Assembly: GCA_914767715.1 (NCBI GenBank)
Contig: OU612065.1
Coordinates: 18,166,001 to 18,230,000 of the forward strand
DNA from: Membranipora membranacea
Taxonomy: Eukaryota; Bryozoa; Gymnolaemata; Cheilostomatida; Membraniporidae
Length of the DNA: 64,000 nt
Reading direction: 5' to 3'
How positions within the stretch are numbered: the first letter of the stretch is position 1; each line of letters starts with the position of its first letter. The notes under the pieces are model-generated. The model was not told where the DNA came from. It searched no databases and saw only the letters and a program-made list of their open reading frames with translations. A program made the position numbers and the translations under genes. This document shows, piece by piece, positions 27,901-34,997 of the stretch.

Positions 27901-30900
27901 AGCTTGGTACTGATTGGGCCCAGTGATTCACTCACAGTCTGGCTTCCCATGACATGAGAATCCTGTATGAATATCAAATAATACTACTTCTTTTAGTCAA
28001 ACAATTCTCACTCATCAAAGAAAATAAAATTCATAATGCACTTGAGCAGTAATTGTCTTGAACCTTAGATCTACCCTTATGGGTTTGATTATTCACTCCT
28101 TCTTTTAGTAATATACAAGGCTGTCTGTTTTGTCTATGGGGCTTTTAGAGCTTCAAGTGGTTTTGCTACTATAGGATAAACCAAAGGTCTCCATGTTTTG
28201 ACATGACTGTAAGCAGTTGCTTTGTCATCCACTGCAAAACTTTGAATGAATTTCCGGGCCTGGTTAACTGACACCTCTTTTAACTGTCTTTCTTCTTTTA
28301 CTCTCCTTCAGAAATATATCTCTAACTAGTGAGCACATCGGACCTATTAAAAAATCTAACTTCAAGGCTGAGAAATCGCTGTAAGACGCATACCTATTGT
28401 GATTCCTGATCCCAAGCAGTCAGCTGGCTTTTTTTAGAATGCCAGGTATTCTTATTGTAGCCAACAGGAAATTGCATAACATCCTTTGGGTTTGTAGTAG
28501 ACTTGATGTGCTGCTATTACAACAAATTCATCTTATCAAAAAATGGCGGCAGCAGTCTTTGAGAATATCCTGTGCTACATCAAGGCCAGCTGACTGTATT
28601 GCATGTTTTAGTAAAGCCATAATCAGCCAGAGTAATCTCAAATCTACTAAACCTGTTTAGCGTTTAGCAAAAGTTTCGGTTAGTCTTGCTGGATTATGCA
28701 TAGTAGAGAGGGATTACCCACTGTTCAACAGCTTTTATTTGTATAATTTAGACGCTATTTTTTCTATGTGATTTCAGCTCAATTGGCAGCTCTTTAGCTT
28801 TTGGAGTTACCAACTCTAATACTCATGGTCAAGATAATAGAATGTACGTTATGTTTCTGTTCGTAAGATACCTTGTAAATCTGTCTCTTCCACCCAACCA
28901 CTAATTCAGAGTTGTGTGGCTAATTGCATGCCAACCATGTCACTATGATGCATCTCAAAGCTTCCCAAAGGGCCTGTAATTGGTCATCAGTGGCTCAAGG
29001 ACCTGACATTATCCAGGATGTTGTAACACAGATGTTGTGGGTGGATAGCCTGAGGCCCCTGTCTCCATTGACCGATTACAGGCCTGAGCTTTGTCTATTG
29101 GTTTGCTGTAGTTGCATGAATGCTGATGTTTTGCCTATTTTCTGTAGACTAGAACCTCTTGTAGTATTTTCTAGACATGTAAACTTAAAATTCATTCTAT
29201 CATTGCGACCATGAAGTTTGCTAACCCCATGCAACTACCTTACAATATCCAATCAGCTTTGGTATAATCATTGTGAATCCTTTCGTCATCAGTGCGACAC
29301 GATGTTTTTGCCAAAACCACCTTTTGATCTCAAATGACCGAGAAAATATTCAAATTGCAGGAATAAAAATTATTTTTAAACTTGTTTTGACTGGGACAAT
29401 TCTAAACAATTGCATATCTGCTTGTGGGAATATGGCAACGGTCACCAATGCACAGGTTTCCTCGCCATTATGACAGTGCAACCCACTTAAAATCATGTCG
29501 TTGACCCACGCAAGAACATTTTGAACTTTTCAGTTTCCGCTTATTTGGCAAGCGCACACCAGCTTGGTACAGTTCAGCAGGATCTTTTTTAAACCCTTGT
29601 CTTTTTAGTGGTGATTAACATTAATGTTTTTGTAAGACAATGTGGGCGTTCATATATGGTATAATAAAGGTGGCTAAATTTAACCTAGTAATATGTGTTC
29701 GGGCAAGTGAGCGTGGCTAAGTAAGAGCCATCAGCCCCCACATTGATCCACAATAATTACTATGACGTCAAATTCATTTACTATGCATGTAATCGTGATG
29801 AACAAACAGTCTGATGACCTTCTTGCGCACATCTCCGTTCAATCTTATGTGCACATCTCTGTTCAATCTTATGTTTACTTGGAAATATGAATAGATTATT
29901 GATTGGTTGTTTTGTAGGTATGATAGCCATCCATCTTCTATTGGCCGGCAGGATAAGACCAAATCCTCTGTGGTGGCAAACAGAGAAAAACCAGAACCAC
30001 ATGAGTATATTAACACAGCTAATCTCGCACCAGCTACCCACTCTACTTATGAGGTTCGTCAAGGGCAGCCCGCCAATACAGTTAATACATCTGCTCTATC
30101 TGCAGATAAATTTGCTGATAAAGCGCACATCTGGTGTGGACAGGTGTTCAAGGGGAGGGCATCCTATCTCTGAGTTCAAACTGTTTCCAATCTTTCCGCA
30201 ATGATAAGGAACTTTTTTGAGTTCCTGTTCATCTTCGCATGATGCGACTCTATGATAAAAAAAAACTTCCTGCTTAAGGCCAAACTCGTTATTTGAAGCA
30301 AGACATGCGACTAGACATGGCGTTGCGCCATACTGTCACACTCATGGTATGGCATCATTTAACAGTCCTGGAGACATTTCTCATGTCTGTCGCAGAAAAA
30401 GGCAGTGACTACCGGGAAAGGTGTGAGGGAGGTGCGGATAAATTAATAAATTTAATATTGCTATACCCTTGGTTTTGCATAGGGTTTGCATGCTACTAAG
30501 CAACAAGCATTACCCAACATCATTAGCCCTCTTTGCCAATCTTGTACCTATTATGAGCCAGCATTTCCAACACGATTGAATGTTTTAAAATCTAATTGCT
30601 AAAGACTATTGGGTGGAAACAGCTAGCTGCGTTCATGACATGCAGGGATAATTACTTGTAGAATGGGCGTTTTGATGTGCAAGACAGTCCATTAAGGTTG
30701 ATAAACCAGGGTATTGGCATTGGCTGAGTTTCGAAACTAACCAGCTGGTTCATTATCAATCTCATGTTGGTGAGGTGCAAATGGTCCCTCAGTGTTGGTT
30801 ATTTCGGAACTCCTAATGTCTGTTTTGTGTATAAAAAATCCGGTCACTTCGGTTGTGTAATAACTTCCAGTTGGCAGGTGGCAAGCGCTGAGCAAATTAA

Positions 30901-33634
30901 TGATGATCTCTTCCCAAATTTAGTAGGACTGATTAGTTTTAGCGCTCTGCTCTGATCTATCGCAGTGTTTTTCCAGTCATTAGTAGCTGAGCAGGCCATC
31001 CATAGCTTTGAATAAATGGTTATAATAATATAATAGCCAGAAGGGTGTTGGGAAGGAATGTTTAGTTGTGTGTATTGTAGTTTCCAATCTGCTAAACGAT
31101 TTCCTAATTAACATTGAACAGCTCATCAAATTTTAATCAGCAATTGTAATCAATCAGGTTTTAAACTGGGATACACCCAACAAATCTGCCTGCAATACTT
31201 TCACCACTAACAAAGTTTTTGTATTTTCACTTCAACGCCCTGTCTTGAGAGCAGACTCAGTGCAGTTTGTGGTTAATCCATCTACAATTTCCATTTAAGA
31301 TTAGCCCATTCCTTGGCTGATAATCCCCCATTATCTATCTATAGCCATCCGTTTATAGTTTCACAGCCACTTAGATACAATGTTAATACGCGGCGGCGCG
31401 GCACACCCAACCCATCTGACAGAGCTAGCCGCCACGCCTAACAAACATTATCAAACTAAATGTACACTTAACACTGCAGGCAATATGCTTGCAGGGCGCA
31501 GCAGTGCATCGCTTGCGTAACAGATGTGGCAATGAATTCTTGATATGGATTTTTTTTCATAATTGTACTTCATTTGTAGAGAAACAAACCTAAGACTTTG
31601 AGCAGACCAGTTCCTCACCCCAGAGTGCCATCTAGAGCTTCAACAGCTGGTATTGGGCCATCAGAGAATGCTCCTCTATCTGAGGAACATCAAGAGGATG
31701 AGCAACCAAGGCAACCGGTCGCTGCATACAAACCACAATATTCTAATAGAGGCCCTCCTCAGTATTCAGATTATTATCAGCAGCCCCCTCCTGATAGATA
31801 TAAACCCATACAGCAACCTCAGTATCAGCCCCCACAGCAGCATCAGTATCAACCCCCGCAGCAGTATCAGCCCCCACAACAGCCTCAGTACAGCGACAGA
31901 TACGGGCCAGCCAGTCGACCAACCCAGCCGCCTCCAACTCGGCCGCCTCCACAACAGCCCCAATACAGTGACAGATACGGGCCCGCCAGACAAAGCTATA
32001 CACCGACCGCCCATGTCAGGCCTAACTTCAGCAACTCCAGATACAACCAAAGTCAGGTAAATGGAAATCCTTAGTTCAAGTATCACACACGACGGCCAAA
32101 CAACTAATTTGGGACCTGACTTGTTTCATAGCGCTGATACTAGTACCAGATTGCTGGTTCATGAAATCTAGACCCTATTTGTAGGCGGTTGTTTCGTTCG
32201 GTCCTTTTCCTTTTCTACCCGTGATTTTTGTCAACAAGTGAAAATGTTATAGTTTTATACGAACCTGGAGCGTTTACCCTTGATTAGGAAACTTGCTGCC
32301 GCAGGACATGTTAATGTCAATGAATGCTCGACAAAAGTGCTCTGCAAAAGTTTATTCCAGGCCAGAAACATGTCCGCTTAATCTATTTTTCAGCTAGCTT
32401 TCCCAGTAGAAAATCTGATAACTGGGCCGCTATCTCCTATATTAAATACCCATGTGTAACCTAACACATCCTATGCCATTTCAGATAATAGTCAAAATAG
32501 CATTCATCACTAAACTTTGGCCTGTGCACTTTAATCTGTCATGTGAGACTTGGGGAGCCTTGAGCACAAAGAGTTTAGTCAGACCAGGTTAGATAGAATA
32601 GAACCCTCATGTTATTTTGGCATGCTGCAGAGACATTTACCTTCCTTGTGACATTTTGAGTCATTGACTGAGATCACATGACTTTGAGGTTAACTGACCA
32701 AAGTTTGACCATATATGAATATAATGCCAATGACTCATATAAATTCAACCAATGAATTTTTGACCCAATATGTACACAAATACCTCTGTGTGCGTTCTAT
32801 TCACTGCAAGTGAACAACAATGTCCTTACTTAGAATATTTATCAGTGCTTAGATTATTCAATCAACAACATAGCTTGTTTATCACTAATGCGTAGAAATC
32901 TACCAACCGTAAATTGTAAACAAGCTACTTTTTGTTGATAGGTTTGCGATTGCAACATCTATCATAATTTTTTGTAAATAGAAACGCATAATCATATTGG
33001 GATGTCACCATAGCAATACATATACGGAAGCATAGACTAAAGATTAAATATATGAGGGTTACTAGGAATGATGAGAAATTGAAGGGGAAAGGATATCCTT
33101 ACTCTGTTCAAAATGCAAAAAGTTAAATTATTGCTCAAGGTTGATCGTTCATGGTCAGATATGTTCCTGTTTGGCGTTGATCACTCTCATATCGCTAGAT
33201 AATGACACTGTTGAACTGCGCATATGTGAGATCAACAACCTATTTTTGGTGCCTTAATCTGCTCTATTGCGTGTTGATATCATGTTGCATTTGAACTTAG
33301 CGATGTTATGGTATGAGCTATAAAACATGACGTAGGTATTGTATACTCGATTGTGATTGCTCGAGTTAAGCAGGGAACACCCATAACAAATTAGCCCAAG
33401 CACTTCTCATTTGAGAGCTTAAACCTTCAATTAGGCCTCAACTGACAACTGATTGGATGTGGGGCGATACAATCACCAAGCTCCAAGTCCGCATTCTCAG
33501 CAACAGAGACATGTAATTTCTGAGTACATCAATGATGTGTTTTTGCTTTGTTTTAGCCTGCTCAGCAGTTTTCTGATCATGACGGAGCTGATCGATCGTC
33601 ACCAGCGCCTGGCAGCCGGTCCACTATGATTTAA
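782..33634 (+). CDS. NCAM: NCAM/Fasciclin-2-type cell adhesion receptor, 5' truncated by the window edge (18 exons)
   Basis: Single-pass adhesion receptor of the NCAM/Fas2 family, expected at the surface of neurons and epithelia, where it binds partners homophilically. The 18 exons join in one frame to 1040 visible residues. Order: second half of Ig1 (about 1-45), Ig2 (46-137), Ig3 (138-236), Ig4 (237-350), Ig5 (351-456), FN3-1 (457-564), FN3-2 (565-662), membrane span (about 681-703), cytoplasmic tail of about 337 residues. The juxtamembrane motif DMICFCSNDCGILACIC matches the D-x2-C-x5-CG-x3-C pattern I know from NCAM and Fas2, and this decides the family. The signal peptide and first half of Ig1 are not visible and probably lie upstream. 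Oddities: Ig5 lacks both disulfide cysteines, Ig5 and FN3-1 share an exon, and the tail ends in STMI. Coordinates span introns; exons are listed separately. Introns under about 620 bp (3651-4049, 4163-4499, 4684-5300, 5459-5745, 10049-10541, 28381-28777) hold nothing notable. One (4684-5300) contains a CATA run. Confidence 0.87.
919..2198. other. Intron of the NCAM-like gene
   Basis: 1.28 kb intron with a GT donor and AG acceptor. AT-rich; no ORF, strong repeat or RNA gene seen. A local GC-richer patch around 1370-1400 has no recognisable content. Confidence 0.6.
2199..2333 (+). CDS. NCAM: NCAM-like exon: first half of Ig2
   Basis: Encodes GLTVEAEEEQIVVFGEDS followed by LIECIVRSQPAPETVWFFNG: the B-strand Cys and C-strand Trp of an Ig domain. 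135 bp, phase 1 at both ends. Confidence 0.85.
2334..3509. other. Intron of the NCAM-like gene with a fold-back at 2855-2942
   Basis: 1.18 kb intron between the two halves of Ig2. The only structured part is the inverted repeat listed separately. Short reading frames in it have no domain-like features. Confidence 0.6.
2855..2942. repeat. 88 bp fold-back, 22 bp arms
   Basis: Left arm 2855-2876 (TTAGCCATG then ATAGTTTCT) is inverted at 2921-2942 with a few mismatches in the middle. A second small perfect hairpin, GTGGAT-T-ATCCAC, sits in the loop near 2896-2908. Looks like a degraded miniature inverted-repeat element. Confidence 0.6.
3510..3650 (+). CDS. NCAM: NCAM-like exon: second half of Ig2
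   Basis: Acceptor TTTTCAG, donor CA|GTAAGT. Encodes LIVRDASFSDSGIYECSG, the F-strand D-S-G-x-Y-x-C motif. 141 bp, phase 1-1, joins the previous exon as codon GAG. Confidence 0.85.
4050..4162 (+). CDS. NCAM: NCAM-like exon: first half of Ig3
   Basis: Encodes RPRMLTAPVNSTGV and then ARILCNATSTPAPSYKWYD (B-strand Cys, C-strand Trp). Acceptor TACTACAG, donor GAT|GTAAGT; phase 1 in, 0 out. Confidence 0.85.
4500..4683 (+). CDS. NCAM: NCAM-like exon: second half of Ig3
   Basis: Encodes LEDEQWYWCEAFNKAGYVTG, the F-strand W-Y-x-C and G-strand of an Ig domain. Acceptor CTCTCAG, donor AA|GTAAGT; phase 0 in, 1 out. Confidence 0.86.
5209..5245. repeat. (CATA)n microsatellite
   Basis: About nine near-perfect ACAT/CATA units just upstream of the Ig4 exon. 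A shorter GTAT run lies near 4173-4190. Confidence 0.85.
5301..5458 (+). CDS. NCAM: NCAM-like exon: first half of Ig4
   Basis: Encodes HAGDQVEMICQSEAKPTPKM: the B-strand Cys followed by a C strand in which the usual Trp is replaced by MYF. Donor CCT|GTGAGT; phase 1 in, 0 out. Confidence 0.83.
5746..5929 (+). CDS. NCAM: NCAM-like exon: second half of Ig4
   Basis: Encodes NNTTPNDTANYTCISENAAG, the F-strand D-x-A-x-Y-x-C motif with two N-glycosylation sequons. Acceptor TTGATAG, donor C|GTGAGT; phase 0 in, 1 out. Confidence 0.87.
7460..7896. repeat. Possible short inverted-repeat element
   Basis: AACCAAGGTTTC at 7460-7471 recurs in inverted form at 7885-7896. No clear target duplication is visible, so this may be a decayed miniature element or chance. 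Confidence 0.3.
8000..8043. repeat. 44 bp repeat, copy 1, next to an acceptor
   Basis: Identical to 15736-15779, from ACATTTGAAATAATG to AAAGTATATATA. It ends 21 bp before the exon at 8065. The second copy ends 25 bp before the exon at 15805. Confidence 0.85.
8065..8285 (+). CDS. NCAM: NCAM-like exon: first half of Ig5 (B-strand Cys replaced by Ala)
   Basis: Encodes WEDHPRNITALLSGYPQPSV followed by SW. Layout and spacing match Ig5 of NCAM/Fas2, where the residue after NIT is the core Cys. Here it is Ala (codon GCT, 8142-8144). The C-strand Trp is kept. A different Cys lies 11 residues earlier (TQCIW). Donor GAG|GTACTA; phase 1 in, 0 out. Confidence 0.85.
8745..8795. repeat. Dispersed palindrome, copy A
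   Basis: ACAGAGTAAGGATAT and its inverse ATATCCTTACTCTGT are separated by a short AT run, giving a near-perfect hairpin. Same family as copies near 11204, 33088, 42072 and 52318. Confidence 0.85.
9002..9516. mobile_element. 515 bp fold-back element (arms about 175 bp)
   Basis: Left arm 9002-9178 begins ATAGACAGTTTTCAGAGCTC. The right arm, 9341-9516, is its inverse with scattered mismatches. The spacer is about 160 bp. It carries no ORF, so it is a non-autonomous fold-back/MITE-type element. The target duplication is unclear (possibly TA). Confidence 0.8.
9757..10048 (+). CDS. NCAM: NCAM-like exon: end of Ig5 (F-strand Cys replaced by Pro) fused to first half of FN3-1
   Basis: Encodes GQYNPTGNYFPNSNNNLGS, where G-x-Y-N is followed by Pro (CCG, 9802-9804) instead of the core Cys. 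It continues without an intron into FN3-1 (LPGRPRSVNATQKTAQSIVL, later DVIAFEIVYRIHG). The other extracellular domain borders from Ig1 to FN3-2 are marked by phase-1 introns; this one is missing. Acceptor GTTGTAG, donor G|GTAAGA; phase 0 in, 1 out. Confidence 0.83.
10542..10670 (+). CDS. NCAM: NCAM-like exon: second half of FN3-1
   Basis: Encodes LGDLESGASYMFEVYARNER, the L-x-P/S-x-T-x-Y-x-F/V-x-V-x-A-x-N pattern of an FN3 F strand, then GRGVFSRS. Acceptor TTTACAG, donor TCTA|GTAAGT; phase 1-1. Confidence 0.87.
10671..12353. other. Intron of the NCAM-like gene
   Basis: 1.68 kb. Contains copy B of the dispersed palindrome (11204-11247). Reading frames up to 91 codons are present on the minus strand without domain or codon features. 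No RNA gene seen. Confidence 0.55.
11204..11247. repeat. Dispersed palindrome, copy B
   Basis: ATATTATCACAGAG at the left and ATATCCTTACTCTGTGATAT at the right form a hairpin with slight mismatch in the left arm. Confidence 0.85.
12354..12481 (+). CDS. NCAM: NCAM-like exon: first half of FN3-2
   Basis: Encodes TPEVVQVTSQSTALEYNQ and then WEIPDNGGEPIDEYIIYWRQ, a textbook FN3 B-C segment (W-x-x-P-D-N-G-G-x-x-I-x-x-Y). Acceptor TGTTTAG, donor CAG|GTGAGC; phase 1 in, 0 out. Confidence 0.9.
12535..12785. repeat. Decayed tandem repeat rich in TATACAGTACTCTATA-like units
   Basis: Variants of an AT-rich unit containing TATACA(G)xACTCT(A/G)TAT recur about every 20-30 bp, directly after the FN3-2 first-half exon. 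The units are too diverged for an exact period. Confidence 0.5.
15736..15779. repeat. 44 bp repeat, copy 2, next to an acceptor
   Basis: Same sequence as 8000-8043. Extended here by an AT run up to about 15790 and followed by the polypyrimidine tract of the next exon. Confidence 0.85.
15805..15970 (+). CDS. NCAM: NCAM-like exon: second half of FN3-2
   Basis: Encodes NIKDLKPDTDYELMVRARNK followed by KGLSAEPNSPFMFTTPS, the classical L-x-P-x-T-x-Y-x-x-x-V-x-A-x-N motif of FN3. Acceptor TTCCACAG, donor CAG|GTAAGC; phase 0 in, 1 out. Confidence 0.92.
16031..16309 (-). CDS. Hypothetical 92-aa reading frame with one membrane segment, nested antisense
   Basis: The frame starts at ATG (A at -3). It has a charged N-terminal half (including SVRLKRVGQSLKRNKLFK), one hydrophobic stretch (VVTFCFFIALIVTIVVGLV) and a short tail with an NQT sequon, so it would be a small type II membrane protein. 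It has no relative I recognise and could be chance. Listed because the basic-then-hydrophobic layout is not typical of random AT-rich frames. Confidence 0.2.
   Translation of the reverse strand: MLETKEIEETPSITSLSLLNLPSGLGSKSVRLKRVGQSLKRNKLFKLLFSQVVTFCFFIALIVTIVVGLVTLKLQTHYCNSLPREPLNQTDC
17792..18001 (+). other. Possible isolated exon with a leader-like N-terminus
   Basis: An ATG frame beginning with a hydrophobic stretch (IIILLTVFLGFSSISPLVV) runs 70 codons to an excellent donor (CGG|GTAAGT). It ends in phase 0, whereas the membrane exon at 25082 needs phase 1, so it cannot be an alternative start for the known gene by direct splicing. Probably chance. Confidence 0.12.
23818..23852. repeat. 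17 bp tandem duplication
   Basis: CCACTCCCACCCGAAAG occurs twice in a row in GC-richer surroundings. Confidence 0.8.
25082..25301 (+). CDS. NCAM: NCAM-like exon: stalk, membrane span and juxtamembrane motif
   Basis: Encodes a Gly/Pro stalk (GGGPTPVPNIGGGEVL), the span HYIIIIGVIGLLMVLVAL, then DMICFCSNDCGILACIC and the basic stop-transfer stretch SVSKKQRQQ. The Cys residues and the CG pair are the family hallmark and likely palmitoylation sites. Donor GA|GTAAGT gives phase 2 out. Confidence 0.92.
25302..28311. other. Intron of the NCAM-like gene
   Basis: 3.0 kb. Contains the 79 bp tandem duplication (25502-25659). Otherwise featureless AT-rich sequence. Confidence 0.55.
25502..25659. repeat. 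79 bp tandem duplication
   Basis: Two adjacent copies (25502-25580 and 25581-25659), each starting AAACTGTTTGAAGTA and ending CCTTTGACAC. They differ at only a few positions, which suggests a recent duplication. Confidence 0.9.
28312..28380 (+). CDS. NCAM: NCAM-like exon: short cytoplasmic cassette 1 (69 bp)
   Basis: Encodes NISLTSEHIGPIKKSNFKAE, then KS. Acceptor CTCCTTCAG, donor CT|GTAAGA. Phase 2 at both ends and a multiple of three, so it can be skipped without changing frame. Confidence 0.8.
28778..28843 (+). CDS. NCAM: NCAM-like exon: short cytoplasmic cassette 2 (66 bp)
   Basis: Encodes SIGSSLAFGVTNSNTHGQDN, then R. Acceptor ATTTCAG, donor AT|GTACGT. Phase 2-2, frame-neutral. Confidence 0.78.
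28844..29917. other. Intron of the NCAM-like gene
   Basis: 1.07 kb. Contains a frame of 96 codons without domain features and, at about 29825-29873, an imperfect 25 bp tandem duplication (GCACATCTCCGTTCAATCTTAT-like). Nothing else seen. Confidence 0.5.
29918..30143 (+). CDS. NCAM: NCAM-like exon: cytoplasmic tail
   Basis: Encodes SSIGRQDKTKSSVVANREKP and continues to HIWCGQ. Acceptor TTTGTAG. The donor CAG|GTGTTC is weak but gives phase 0, which matches the next exon exactly. If it is not used, translation stops nine codons later at 30171-30173. Confidence 0.75.
30144..31579. other. Intron of the NCAM-like gene (with an in-frame early stop)
   Basis: 1.44 kb. Reading on from the preceding exon gives VFKGRASYL and a TGA. 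A GC-rich patch (CGGCGGCGCGG) lies near 31392. No other feature. Confidence 0.5.
31580..32056 (+). CDS. NCAM: NCAM-like exon: Tyr/Pro/Gln-rich tail with repeats
   Basis: 477 bp, phase 0-0. Encodes low-complexity tail built on YQPPQQ units and two copies of PQQPQYSDRYGPA. It has one PPxY-type WW-binding motif (GPPQYSD) and proline runs that could bind SH3 domains. Acceptor TTTGTAG, donor CAG|GTAAAT. The repeated coding units suggest growth by internal duplication. Confidence 0.85.
32057..33556. other. Last intron of the NCAM-like gene
   Basis: 1.5 kb. Contains a partial copy C of the dispersed palindrome (33088-33108). No coding signal. Confidence 0.55.
33088..33108. repeat. Dispersed palindrome, partial copy C
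   Basis: Only the centre and right half are kept: AAAGGATATCCTTACTCTGT. Confidence 0.6.
33557..33634 (+). CDS. NCAM: NCAM-like last coding exon, ends in a PDZ ligand
   Basis: Encodes PAQQFSDHDGADRSSP and then the C-terminus SRSTMI followed by TAA. Thr at -2 and Ile at 0 fit a class I PDZ-binding motif. Acceptor TTTTAG, phase 0. Confidence 0.8.
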   Translation, partial: PAQQFSDHDGADRSSPAPGSRSTMI

Positions 33635-34256
33635 ACTACAGATCATAAGCCATGTCAACCACTTAGTCAACATAGTAATTCCAGATTCAATAGCCCATAT
33701 TAATCTTCATTTTGAATTATACAATTTTATGCTTTTAATCAATGAAAATGATATATACATTATTTTATATTCTGTTTACCATCTTTACGCACATTGAAAA
33801 GTCTCTTCCTGTTGTTTTTATGTATGTATTATATACCCATATTCCATAGGTCATTTTAGACTGGTTAGTATGCTTACTTTTTTTTTACTTCATTTGCTGA
33901 ACATTCCTTACGGCCTTGGTAAGTCGCTAGATAGACTTGTGGTCTCATCCAAACTGCTCTATATACAAATATGTTTTGTATCCAAGCCATAGCGTGTATT
34001 TTTACATAACATTGCATATTCCTGACATTGCTTGAGGCTCAATTACACAGTCAAATACACACTGAGCTAAACAGTTCTAAGAAATTCAATATTTGTGCTG
34101 AATTTGATAAGCCAGGAAAAAAACCATGATAAATCACCACTCTCTTGGGTGTGGGGGCGGGTGAATGTACAATAGAGTCTGCAATTAACTGCGCTGAGAG
34201 TCTTCATATCCTGAGTTCAACATAAAACAGCAAGTAATTGAATCACGCACCAAATG

Positions 34257-34262
34257 AATAAA
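34257..34262 (+). terminator. Poly(A) signal AATAAA for the NCAM-like gene
   Basis: Canonical hexamer about 620 bp after the stop codon, followed by a T-rich stretch. Confidence 0.65.
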
Positions 34263-34289
34263 AGAATAGAGTTTTGGTTTTCAGAATTT

Positions 34290-34295
34290 TTTATT
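34290..34295 (-). terminator. Poly(A) signal AATAAA for the Tribbles gene
   Basis: TTTATT on the + strand, i.e. AATAAA on the minus strand, about 250 bp after the Tribbles stop. It lies 28 bp from the opposing NCAM signal. Confidence 0.65.
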
Positions 34296-34546
34296 GAACA
34301 ATCATTATGTAAACCCTATCTGGGTAACTCCCATCATCAGGTTTAACATGGAGAAGACTCAACAGGTGTATGTGAAATGCTACAAAAATAAATTAAAATG
34401 CCACAAAACTTTTACATGGCCAATATTTGCAGAACAAGATGAAAAGAGGAATCTTGGATTAAATCTGAACATAATTATTTTTTCGGAAAAATTGAATTGA
34501 AAATTCACTGTACATGTGTACACAGATGTGGTTTTCTCATCATATA

Positions 34547-34997
34547 TCAGAGGCATGGAACCAGATGGTCGTCAATGTAGTCCCTACTGGAAGTCATACG
34601 AGTATTACTGGATGATGAATAGGATATCTTGAGCCATGGATGTTGTATAACTTCGTCAGCAGTCAGCCTATCCCCGGCCTCCCTGCGTAGAAGGTTGCGG
34701 ATTAGGCATTTTGCCTTGGCTGATGCCAGATTTGGAATGCTGAAATTTCCGAGCTTGATTTTCTCAAACAGTTTTGTAGGTTCAGATTCCTGAAAAGGAT
34801 ACCGTCCCACCAACATTGTGTAGAGCATCACACCAGAGCTCCACTGATCTGATGCTTTGCCTGAATATCCCGATTGAGCTCGCTCTAATATCTCTGGACT
34901 AACATAAGCTGGACATCCTTGTTTGTCTCTTAGCGTGTCATCTTCTTCATCTTCCAACAGGTGACTGTCCTCAAGTCCCTCAAGTTGGATCCTTGTT
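34547..34997 (-). CDS. TRIB: Tribbles exon 3
   Basis: Acceptor TTCCTAG. Encodes TRIQLEGLEDSHLLEDEEDD, GCPAYVSPEIL, GRYPFQ, AKCLIRNLLRREAGDRLTA, HPWLK, the Ser-rich linker and DDHLVPCL before the stop. The intron between exons 2 and 3 (34998-35499, 502 bp) holds nothing notable. Confidence 0.93.

Larger units (their letters stand above)
33635..34546. other. Shared 3' region of the convergent NCAM-like and Tribbles genes
   Basis: Holds the 3' UTR of NCAM (about 620 bp) and that of Tribbles (about 250 bp). Each ends at its own poly(A) signal, listed separately. A 68-codon frame here is within UTR and not credible. Confidence 0.7.

Noticed and set aside
28924-29214. 96-codon + frame in an NCAM intron
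   Set aside because: Lies wholly inside an intron defined by in-phase exons; no recognisable features.
31653-32086. Long frames of 86-135 codons on both strands overlapping the Tyr/Pro/Gln-rich exon
   Set aside because: Shadows of the repetitive coding exon; the 0-0 phase frame that links to its neighbours is the real one.
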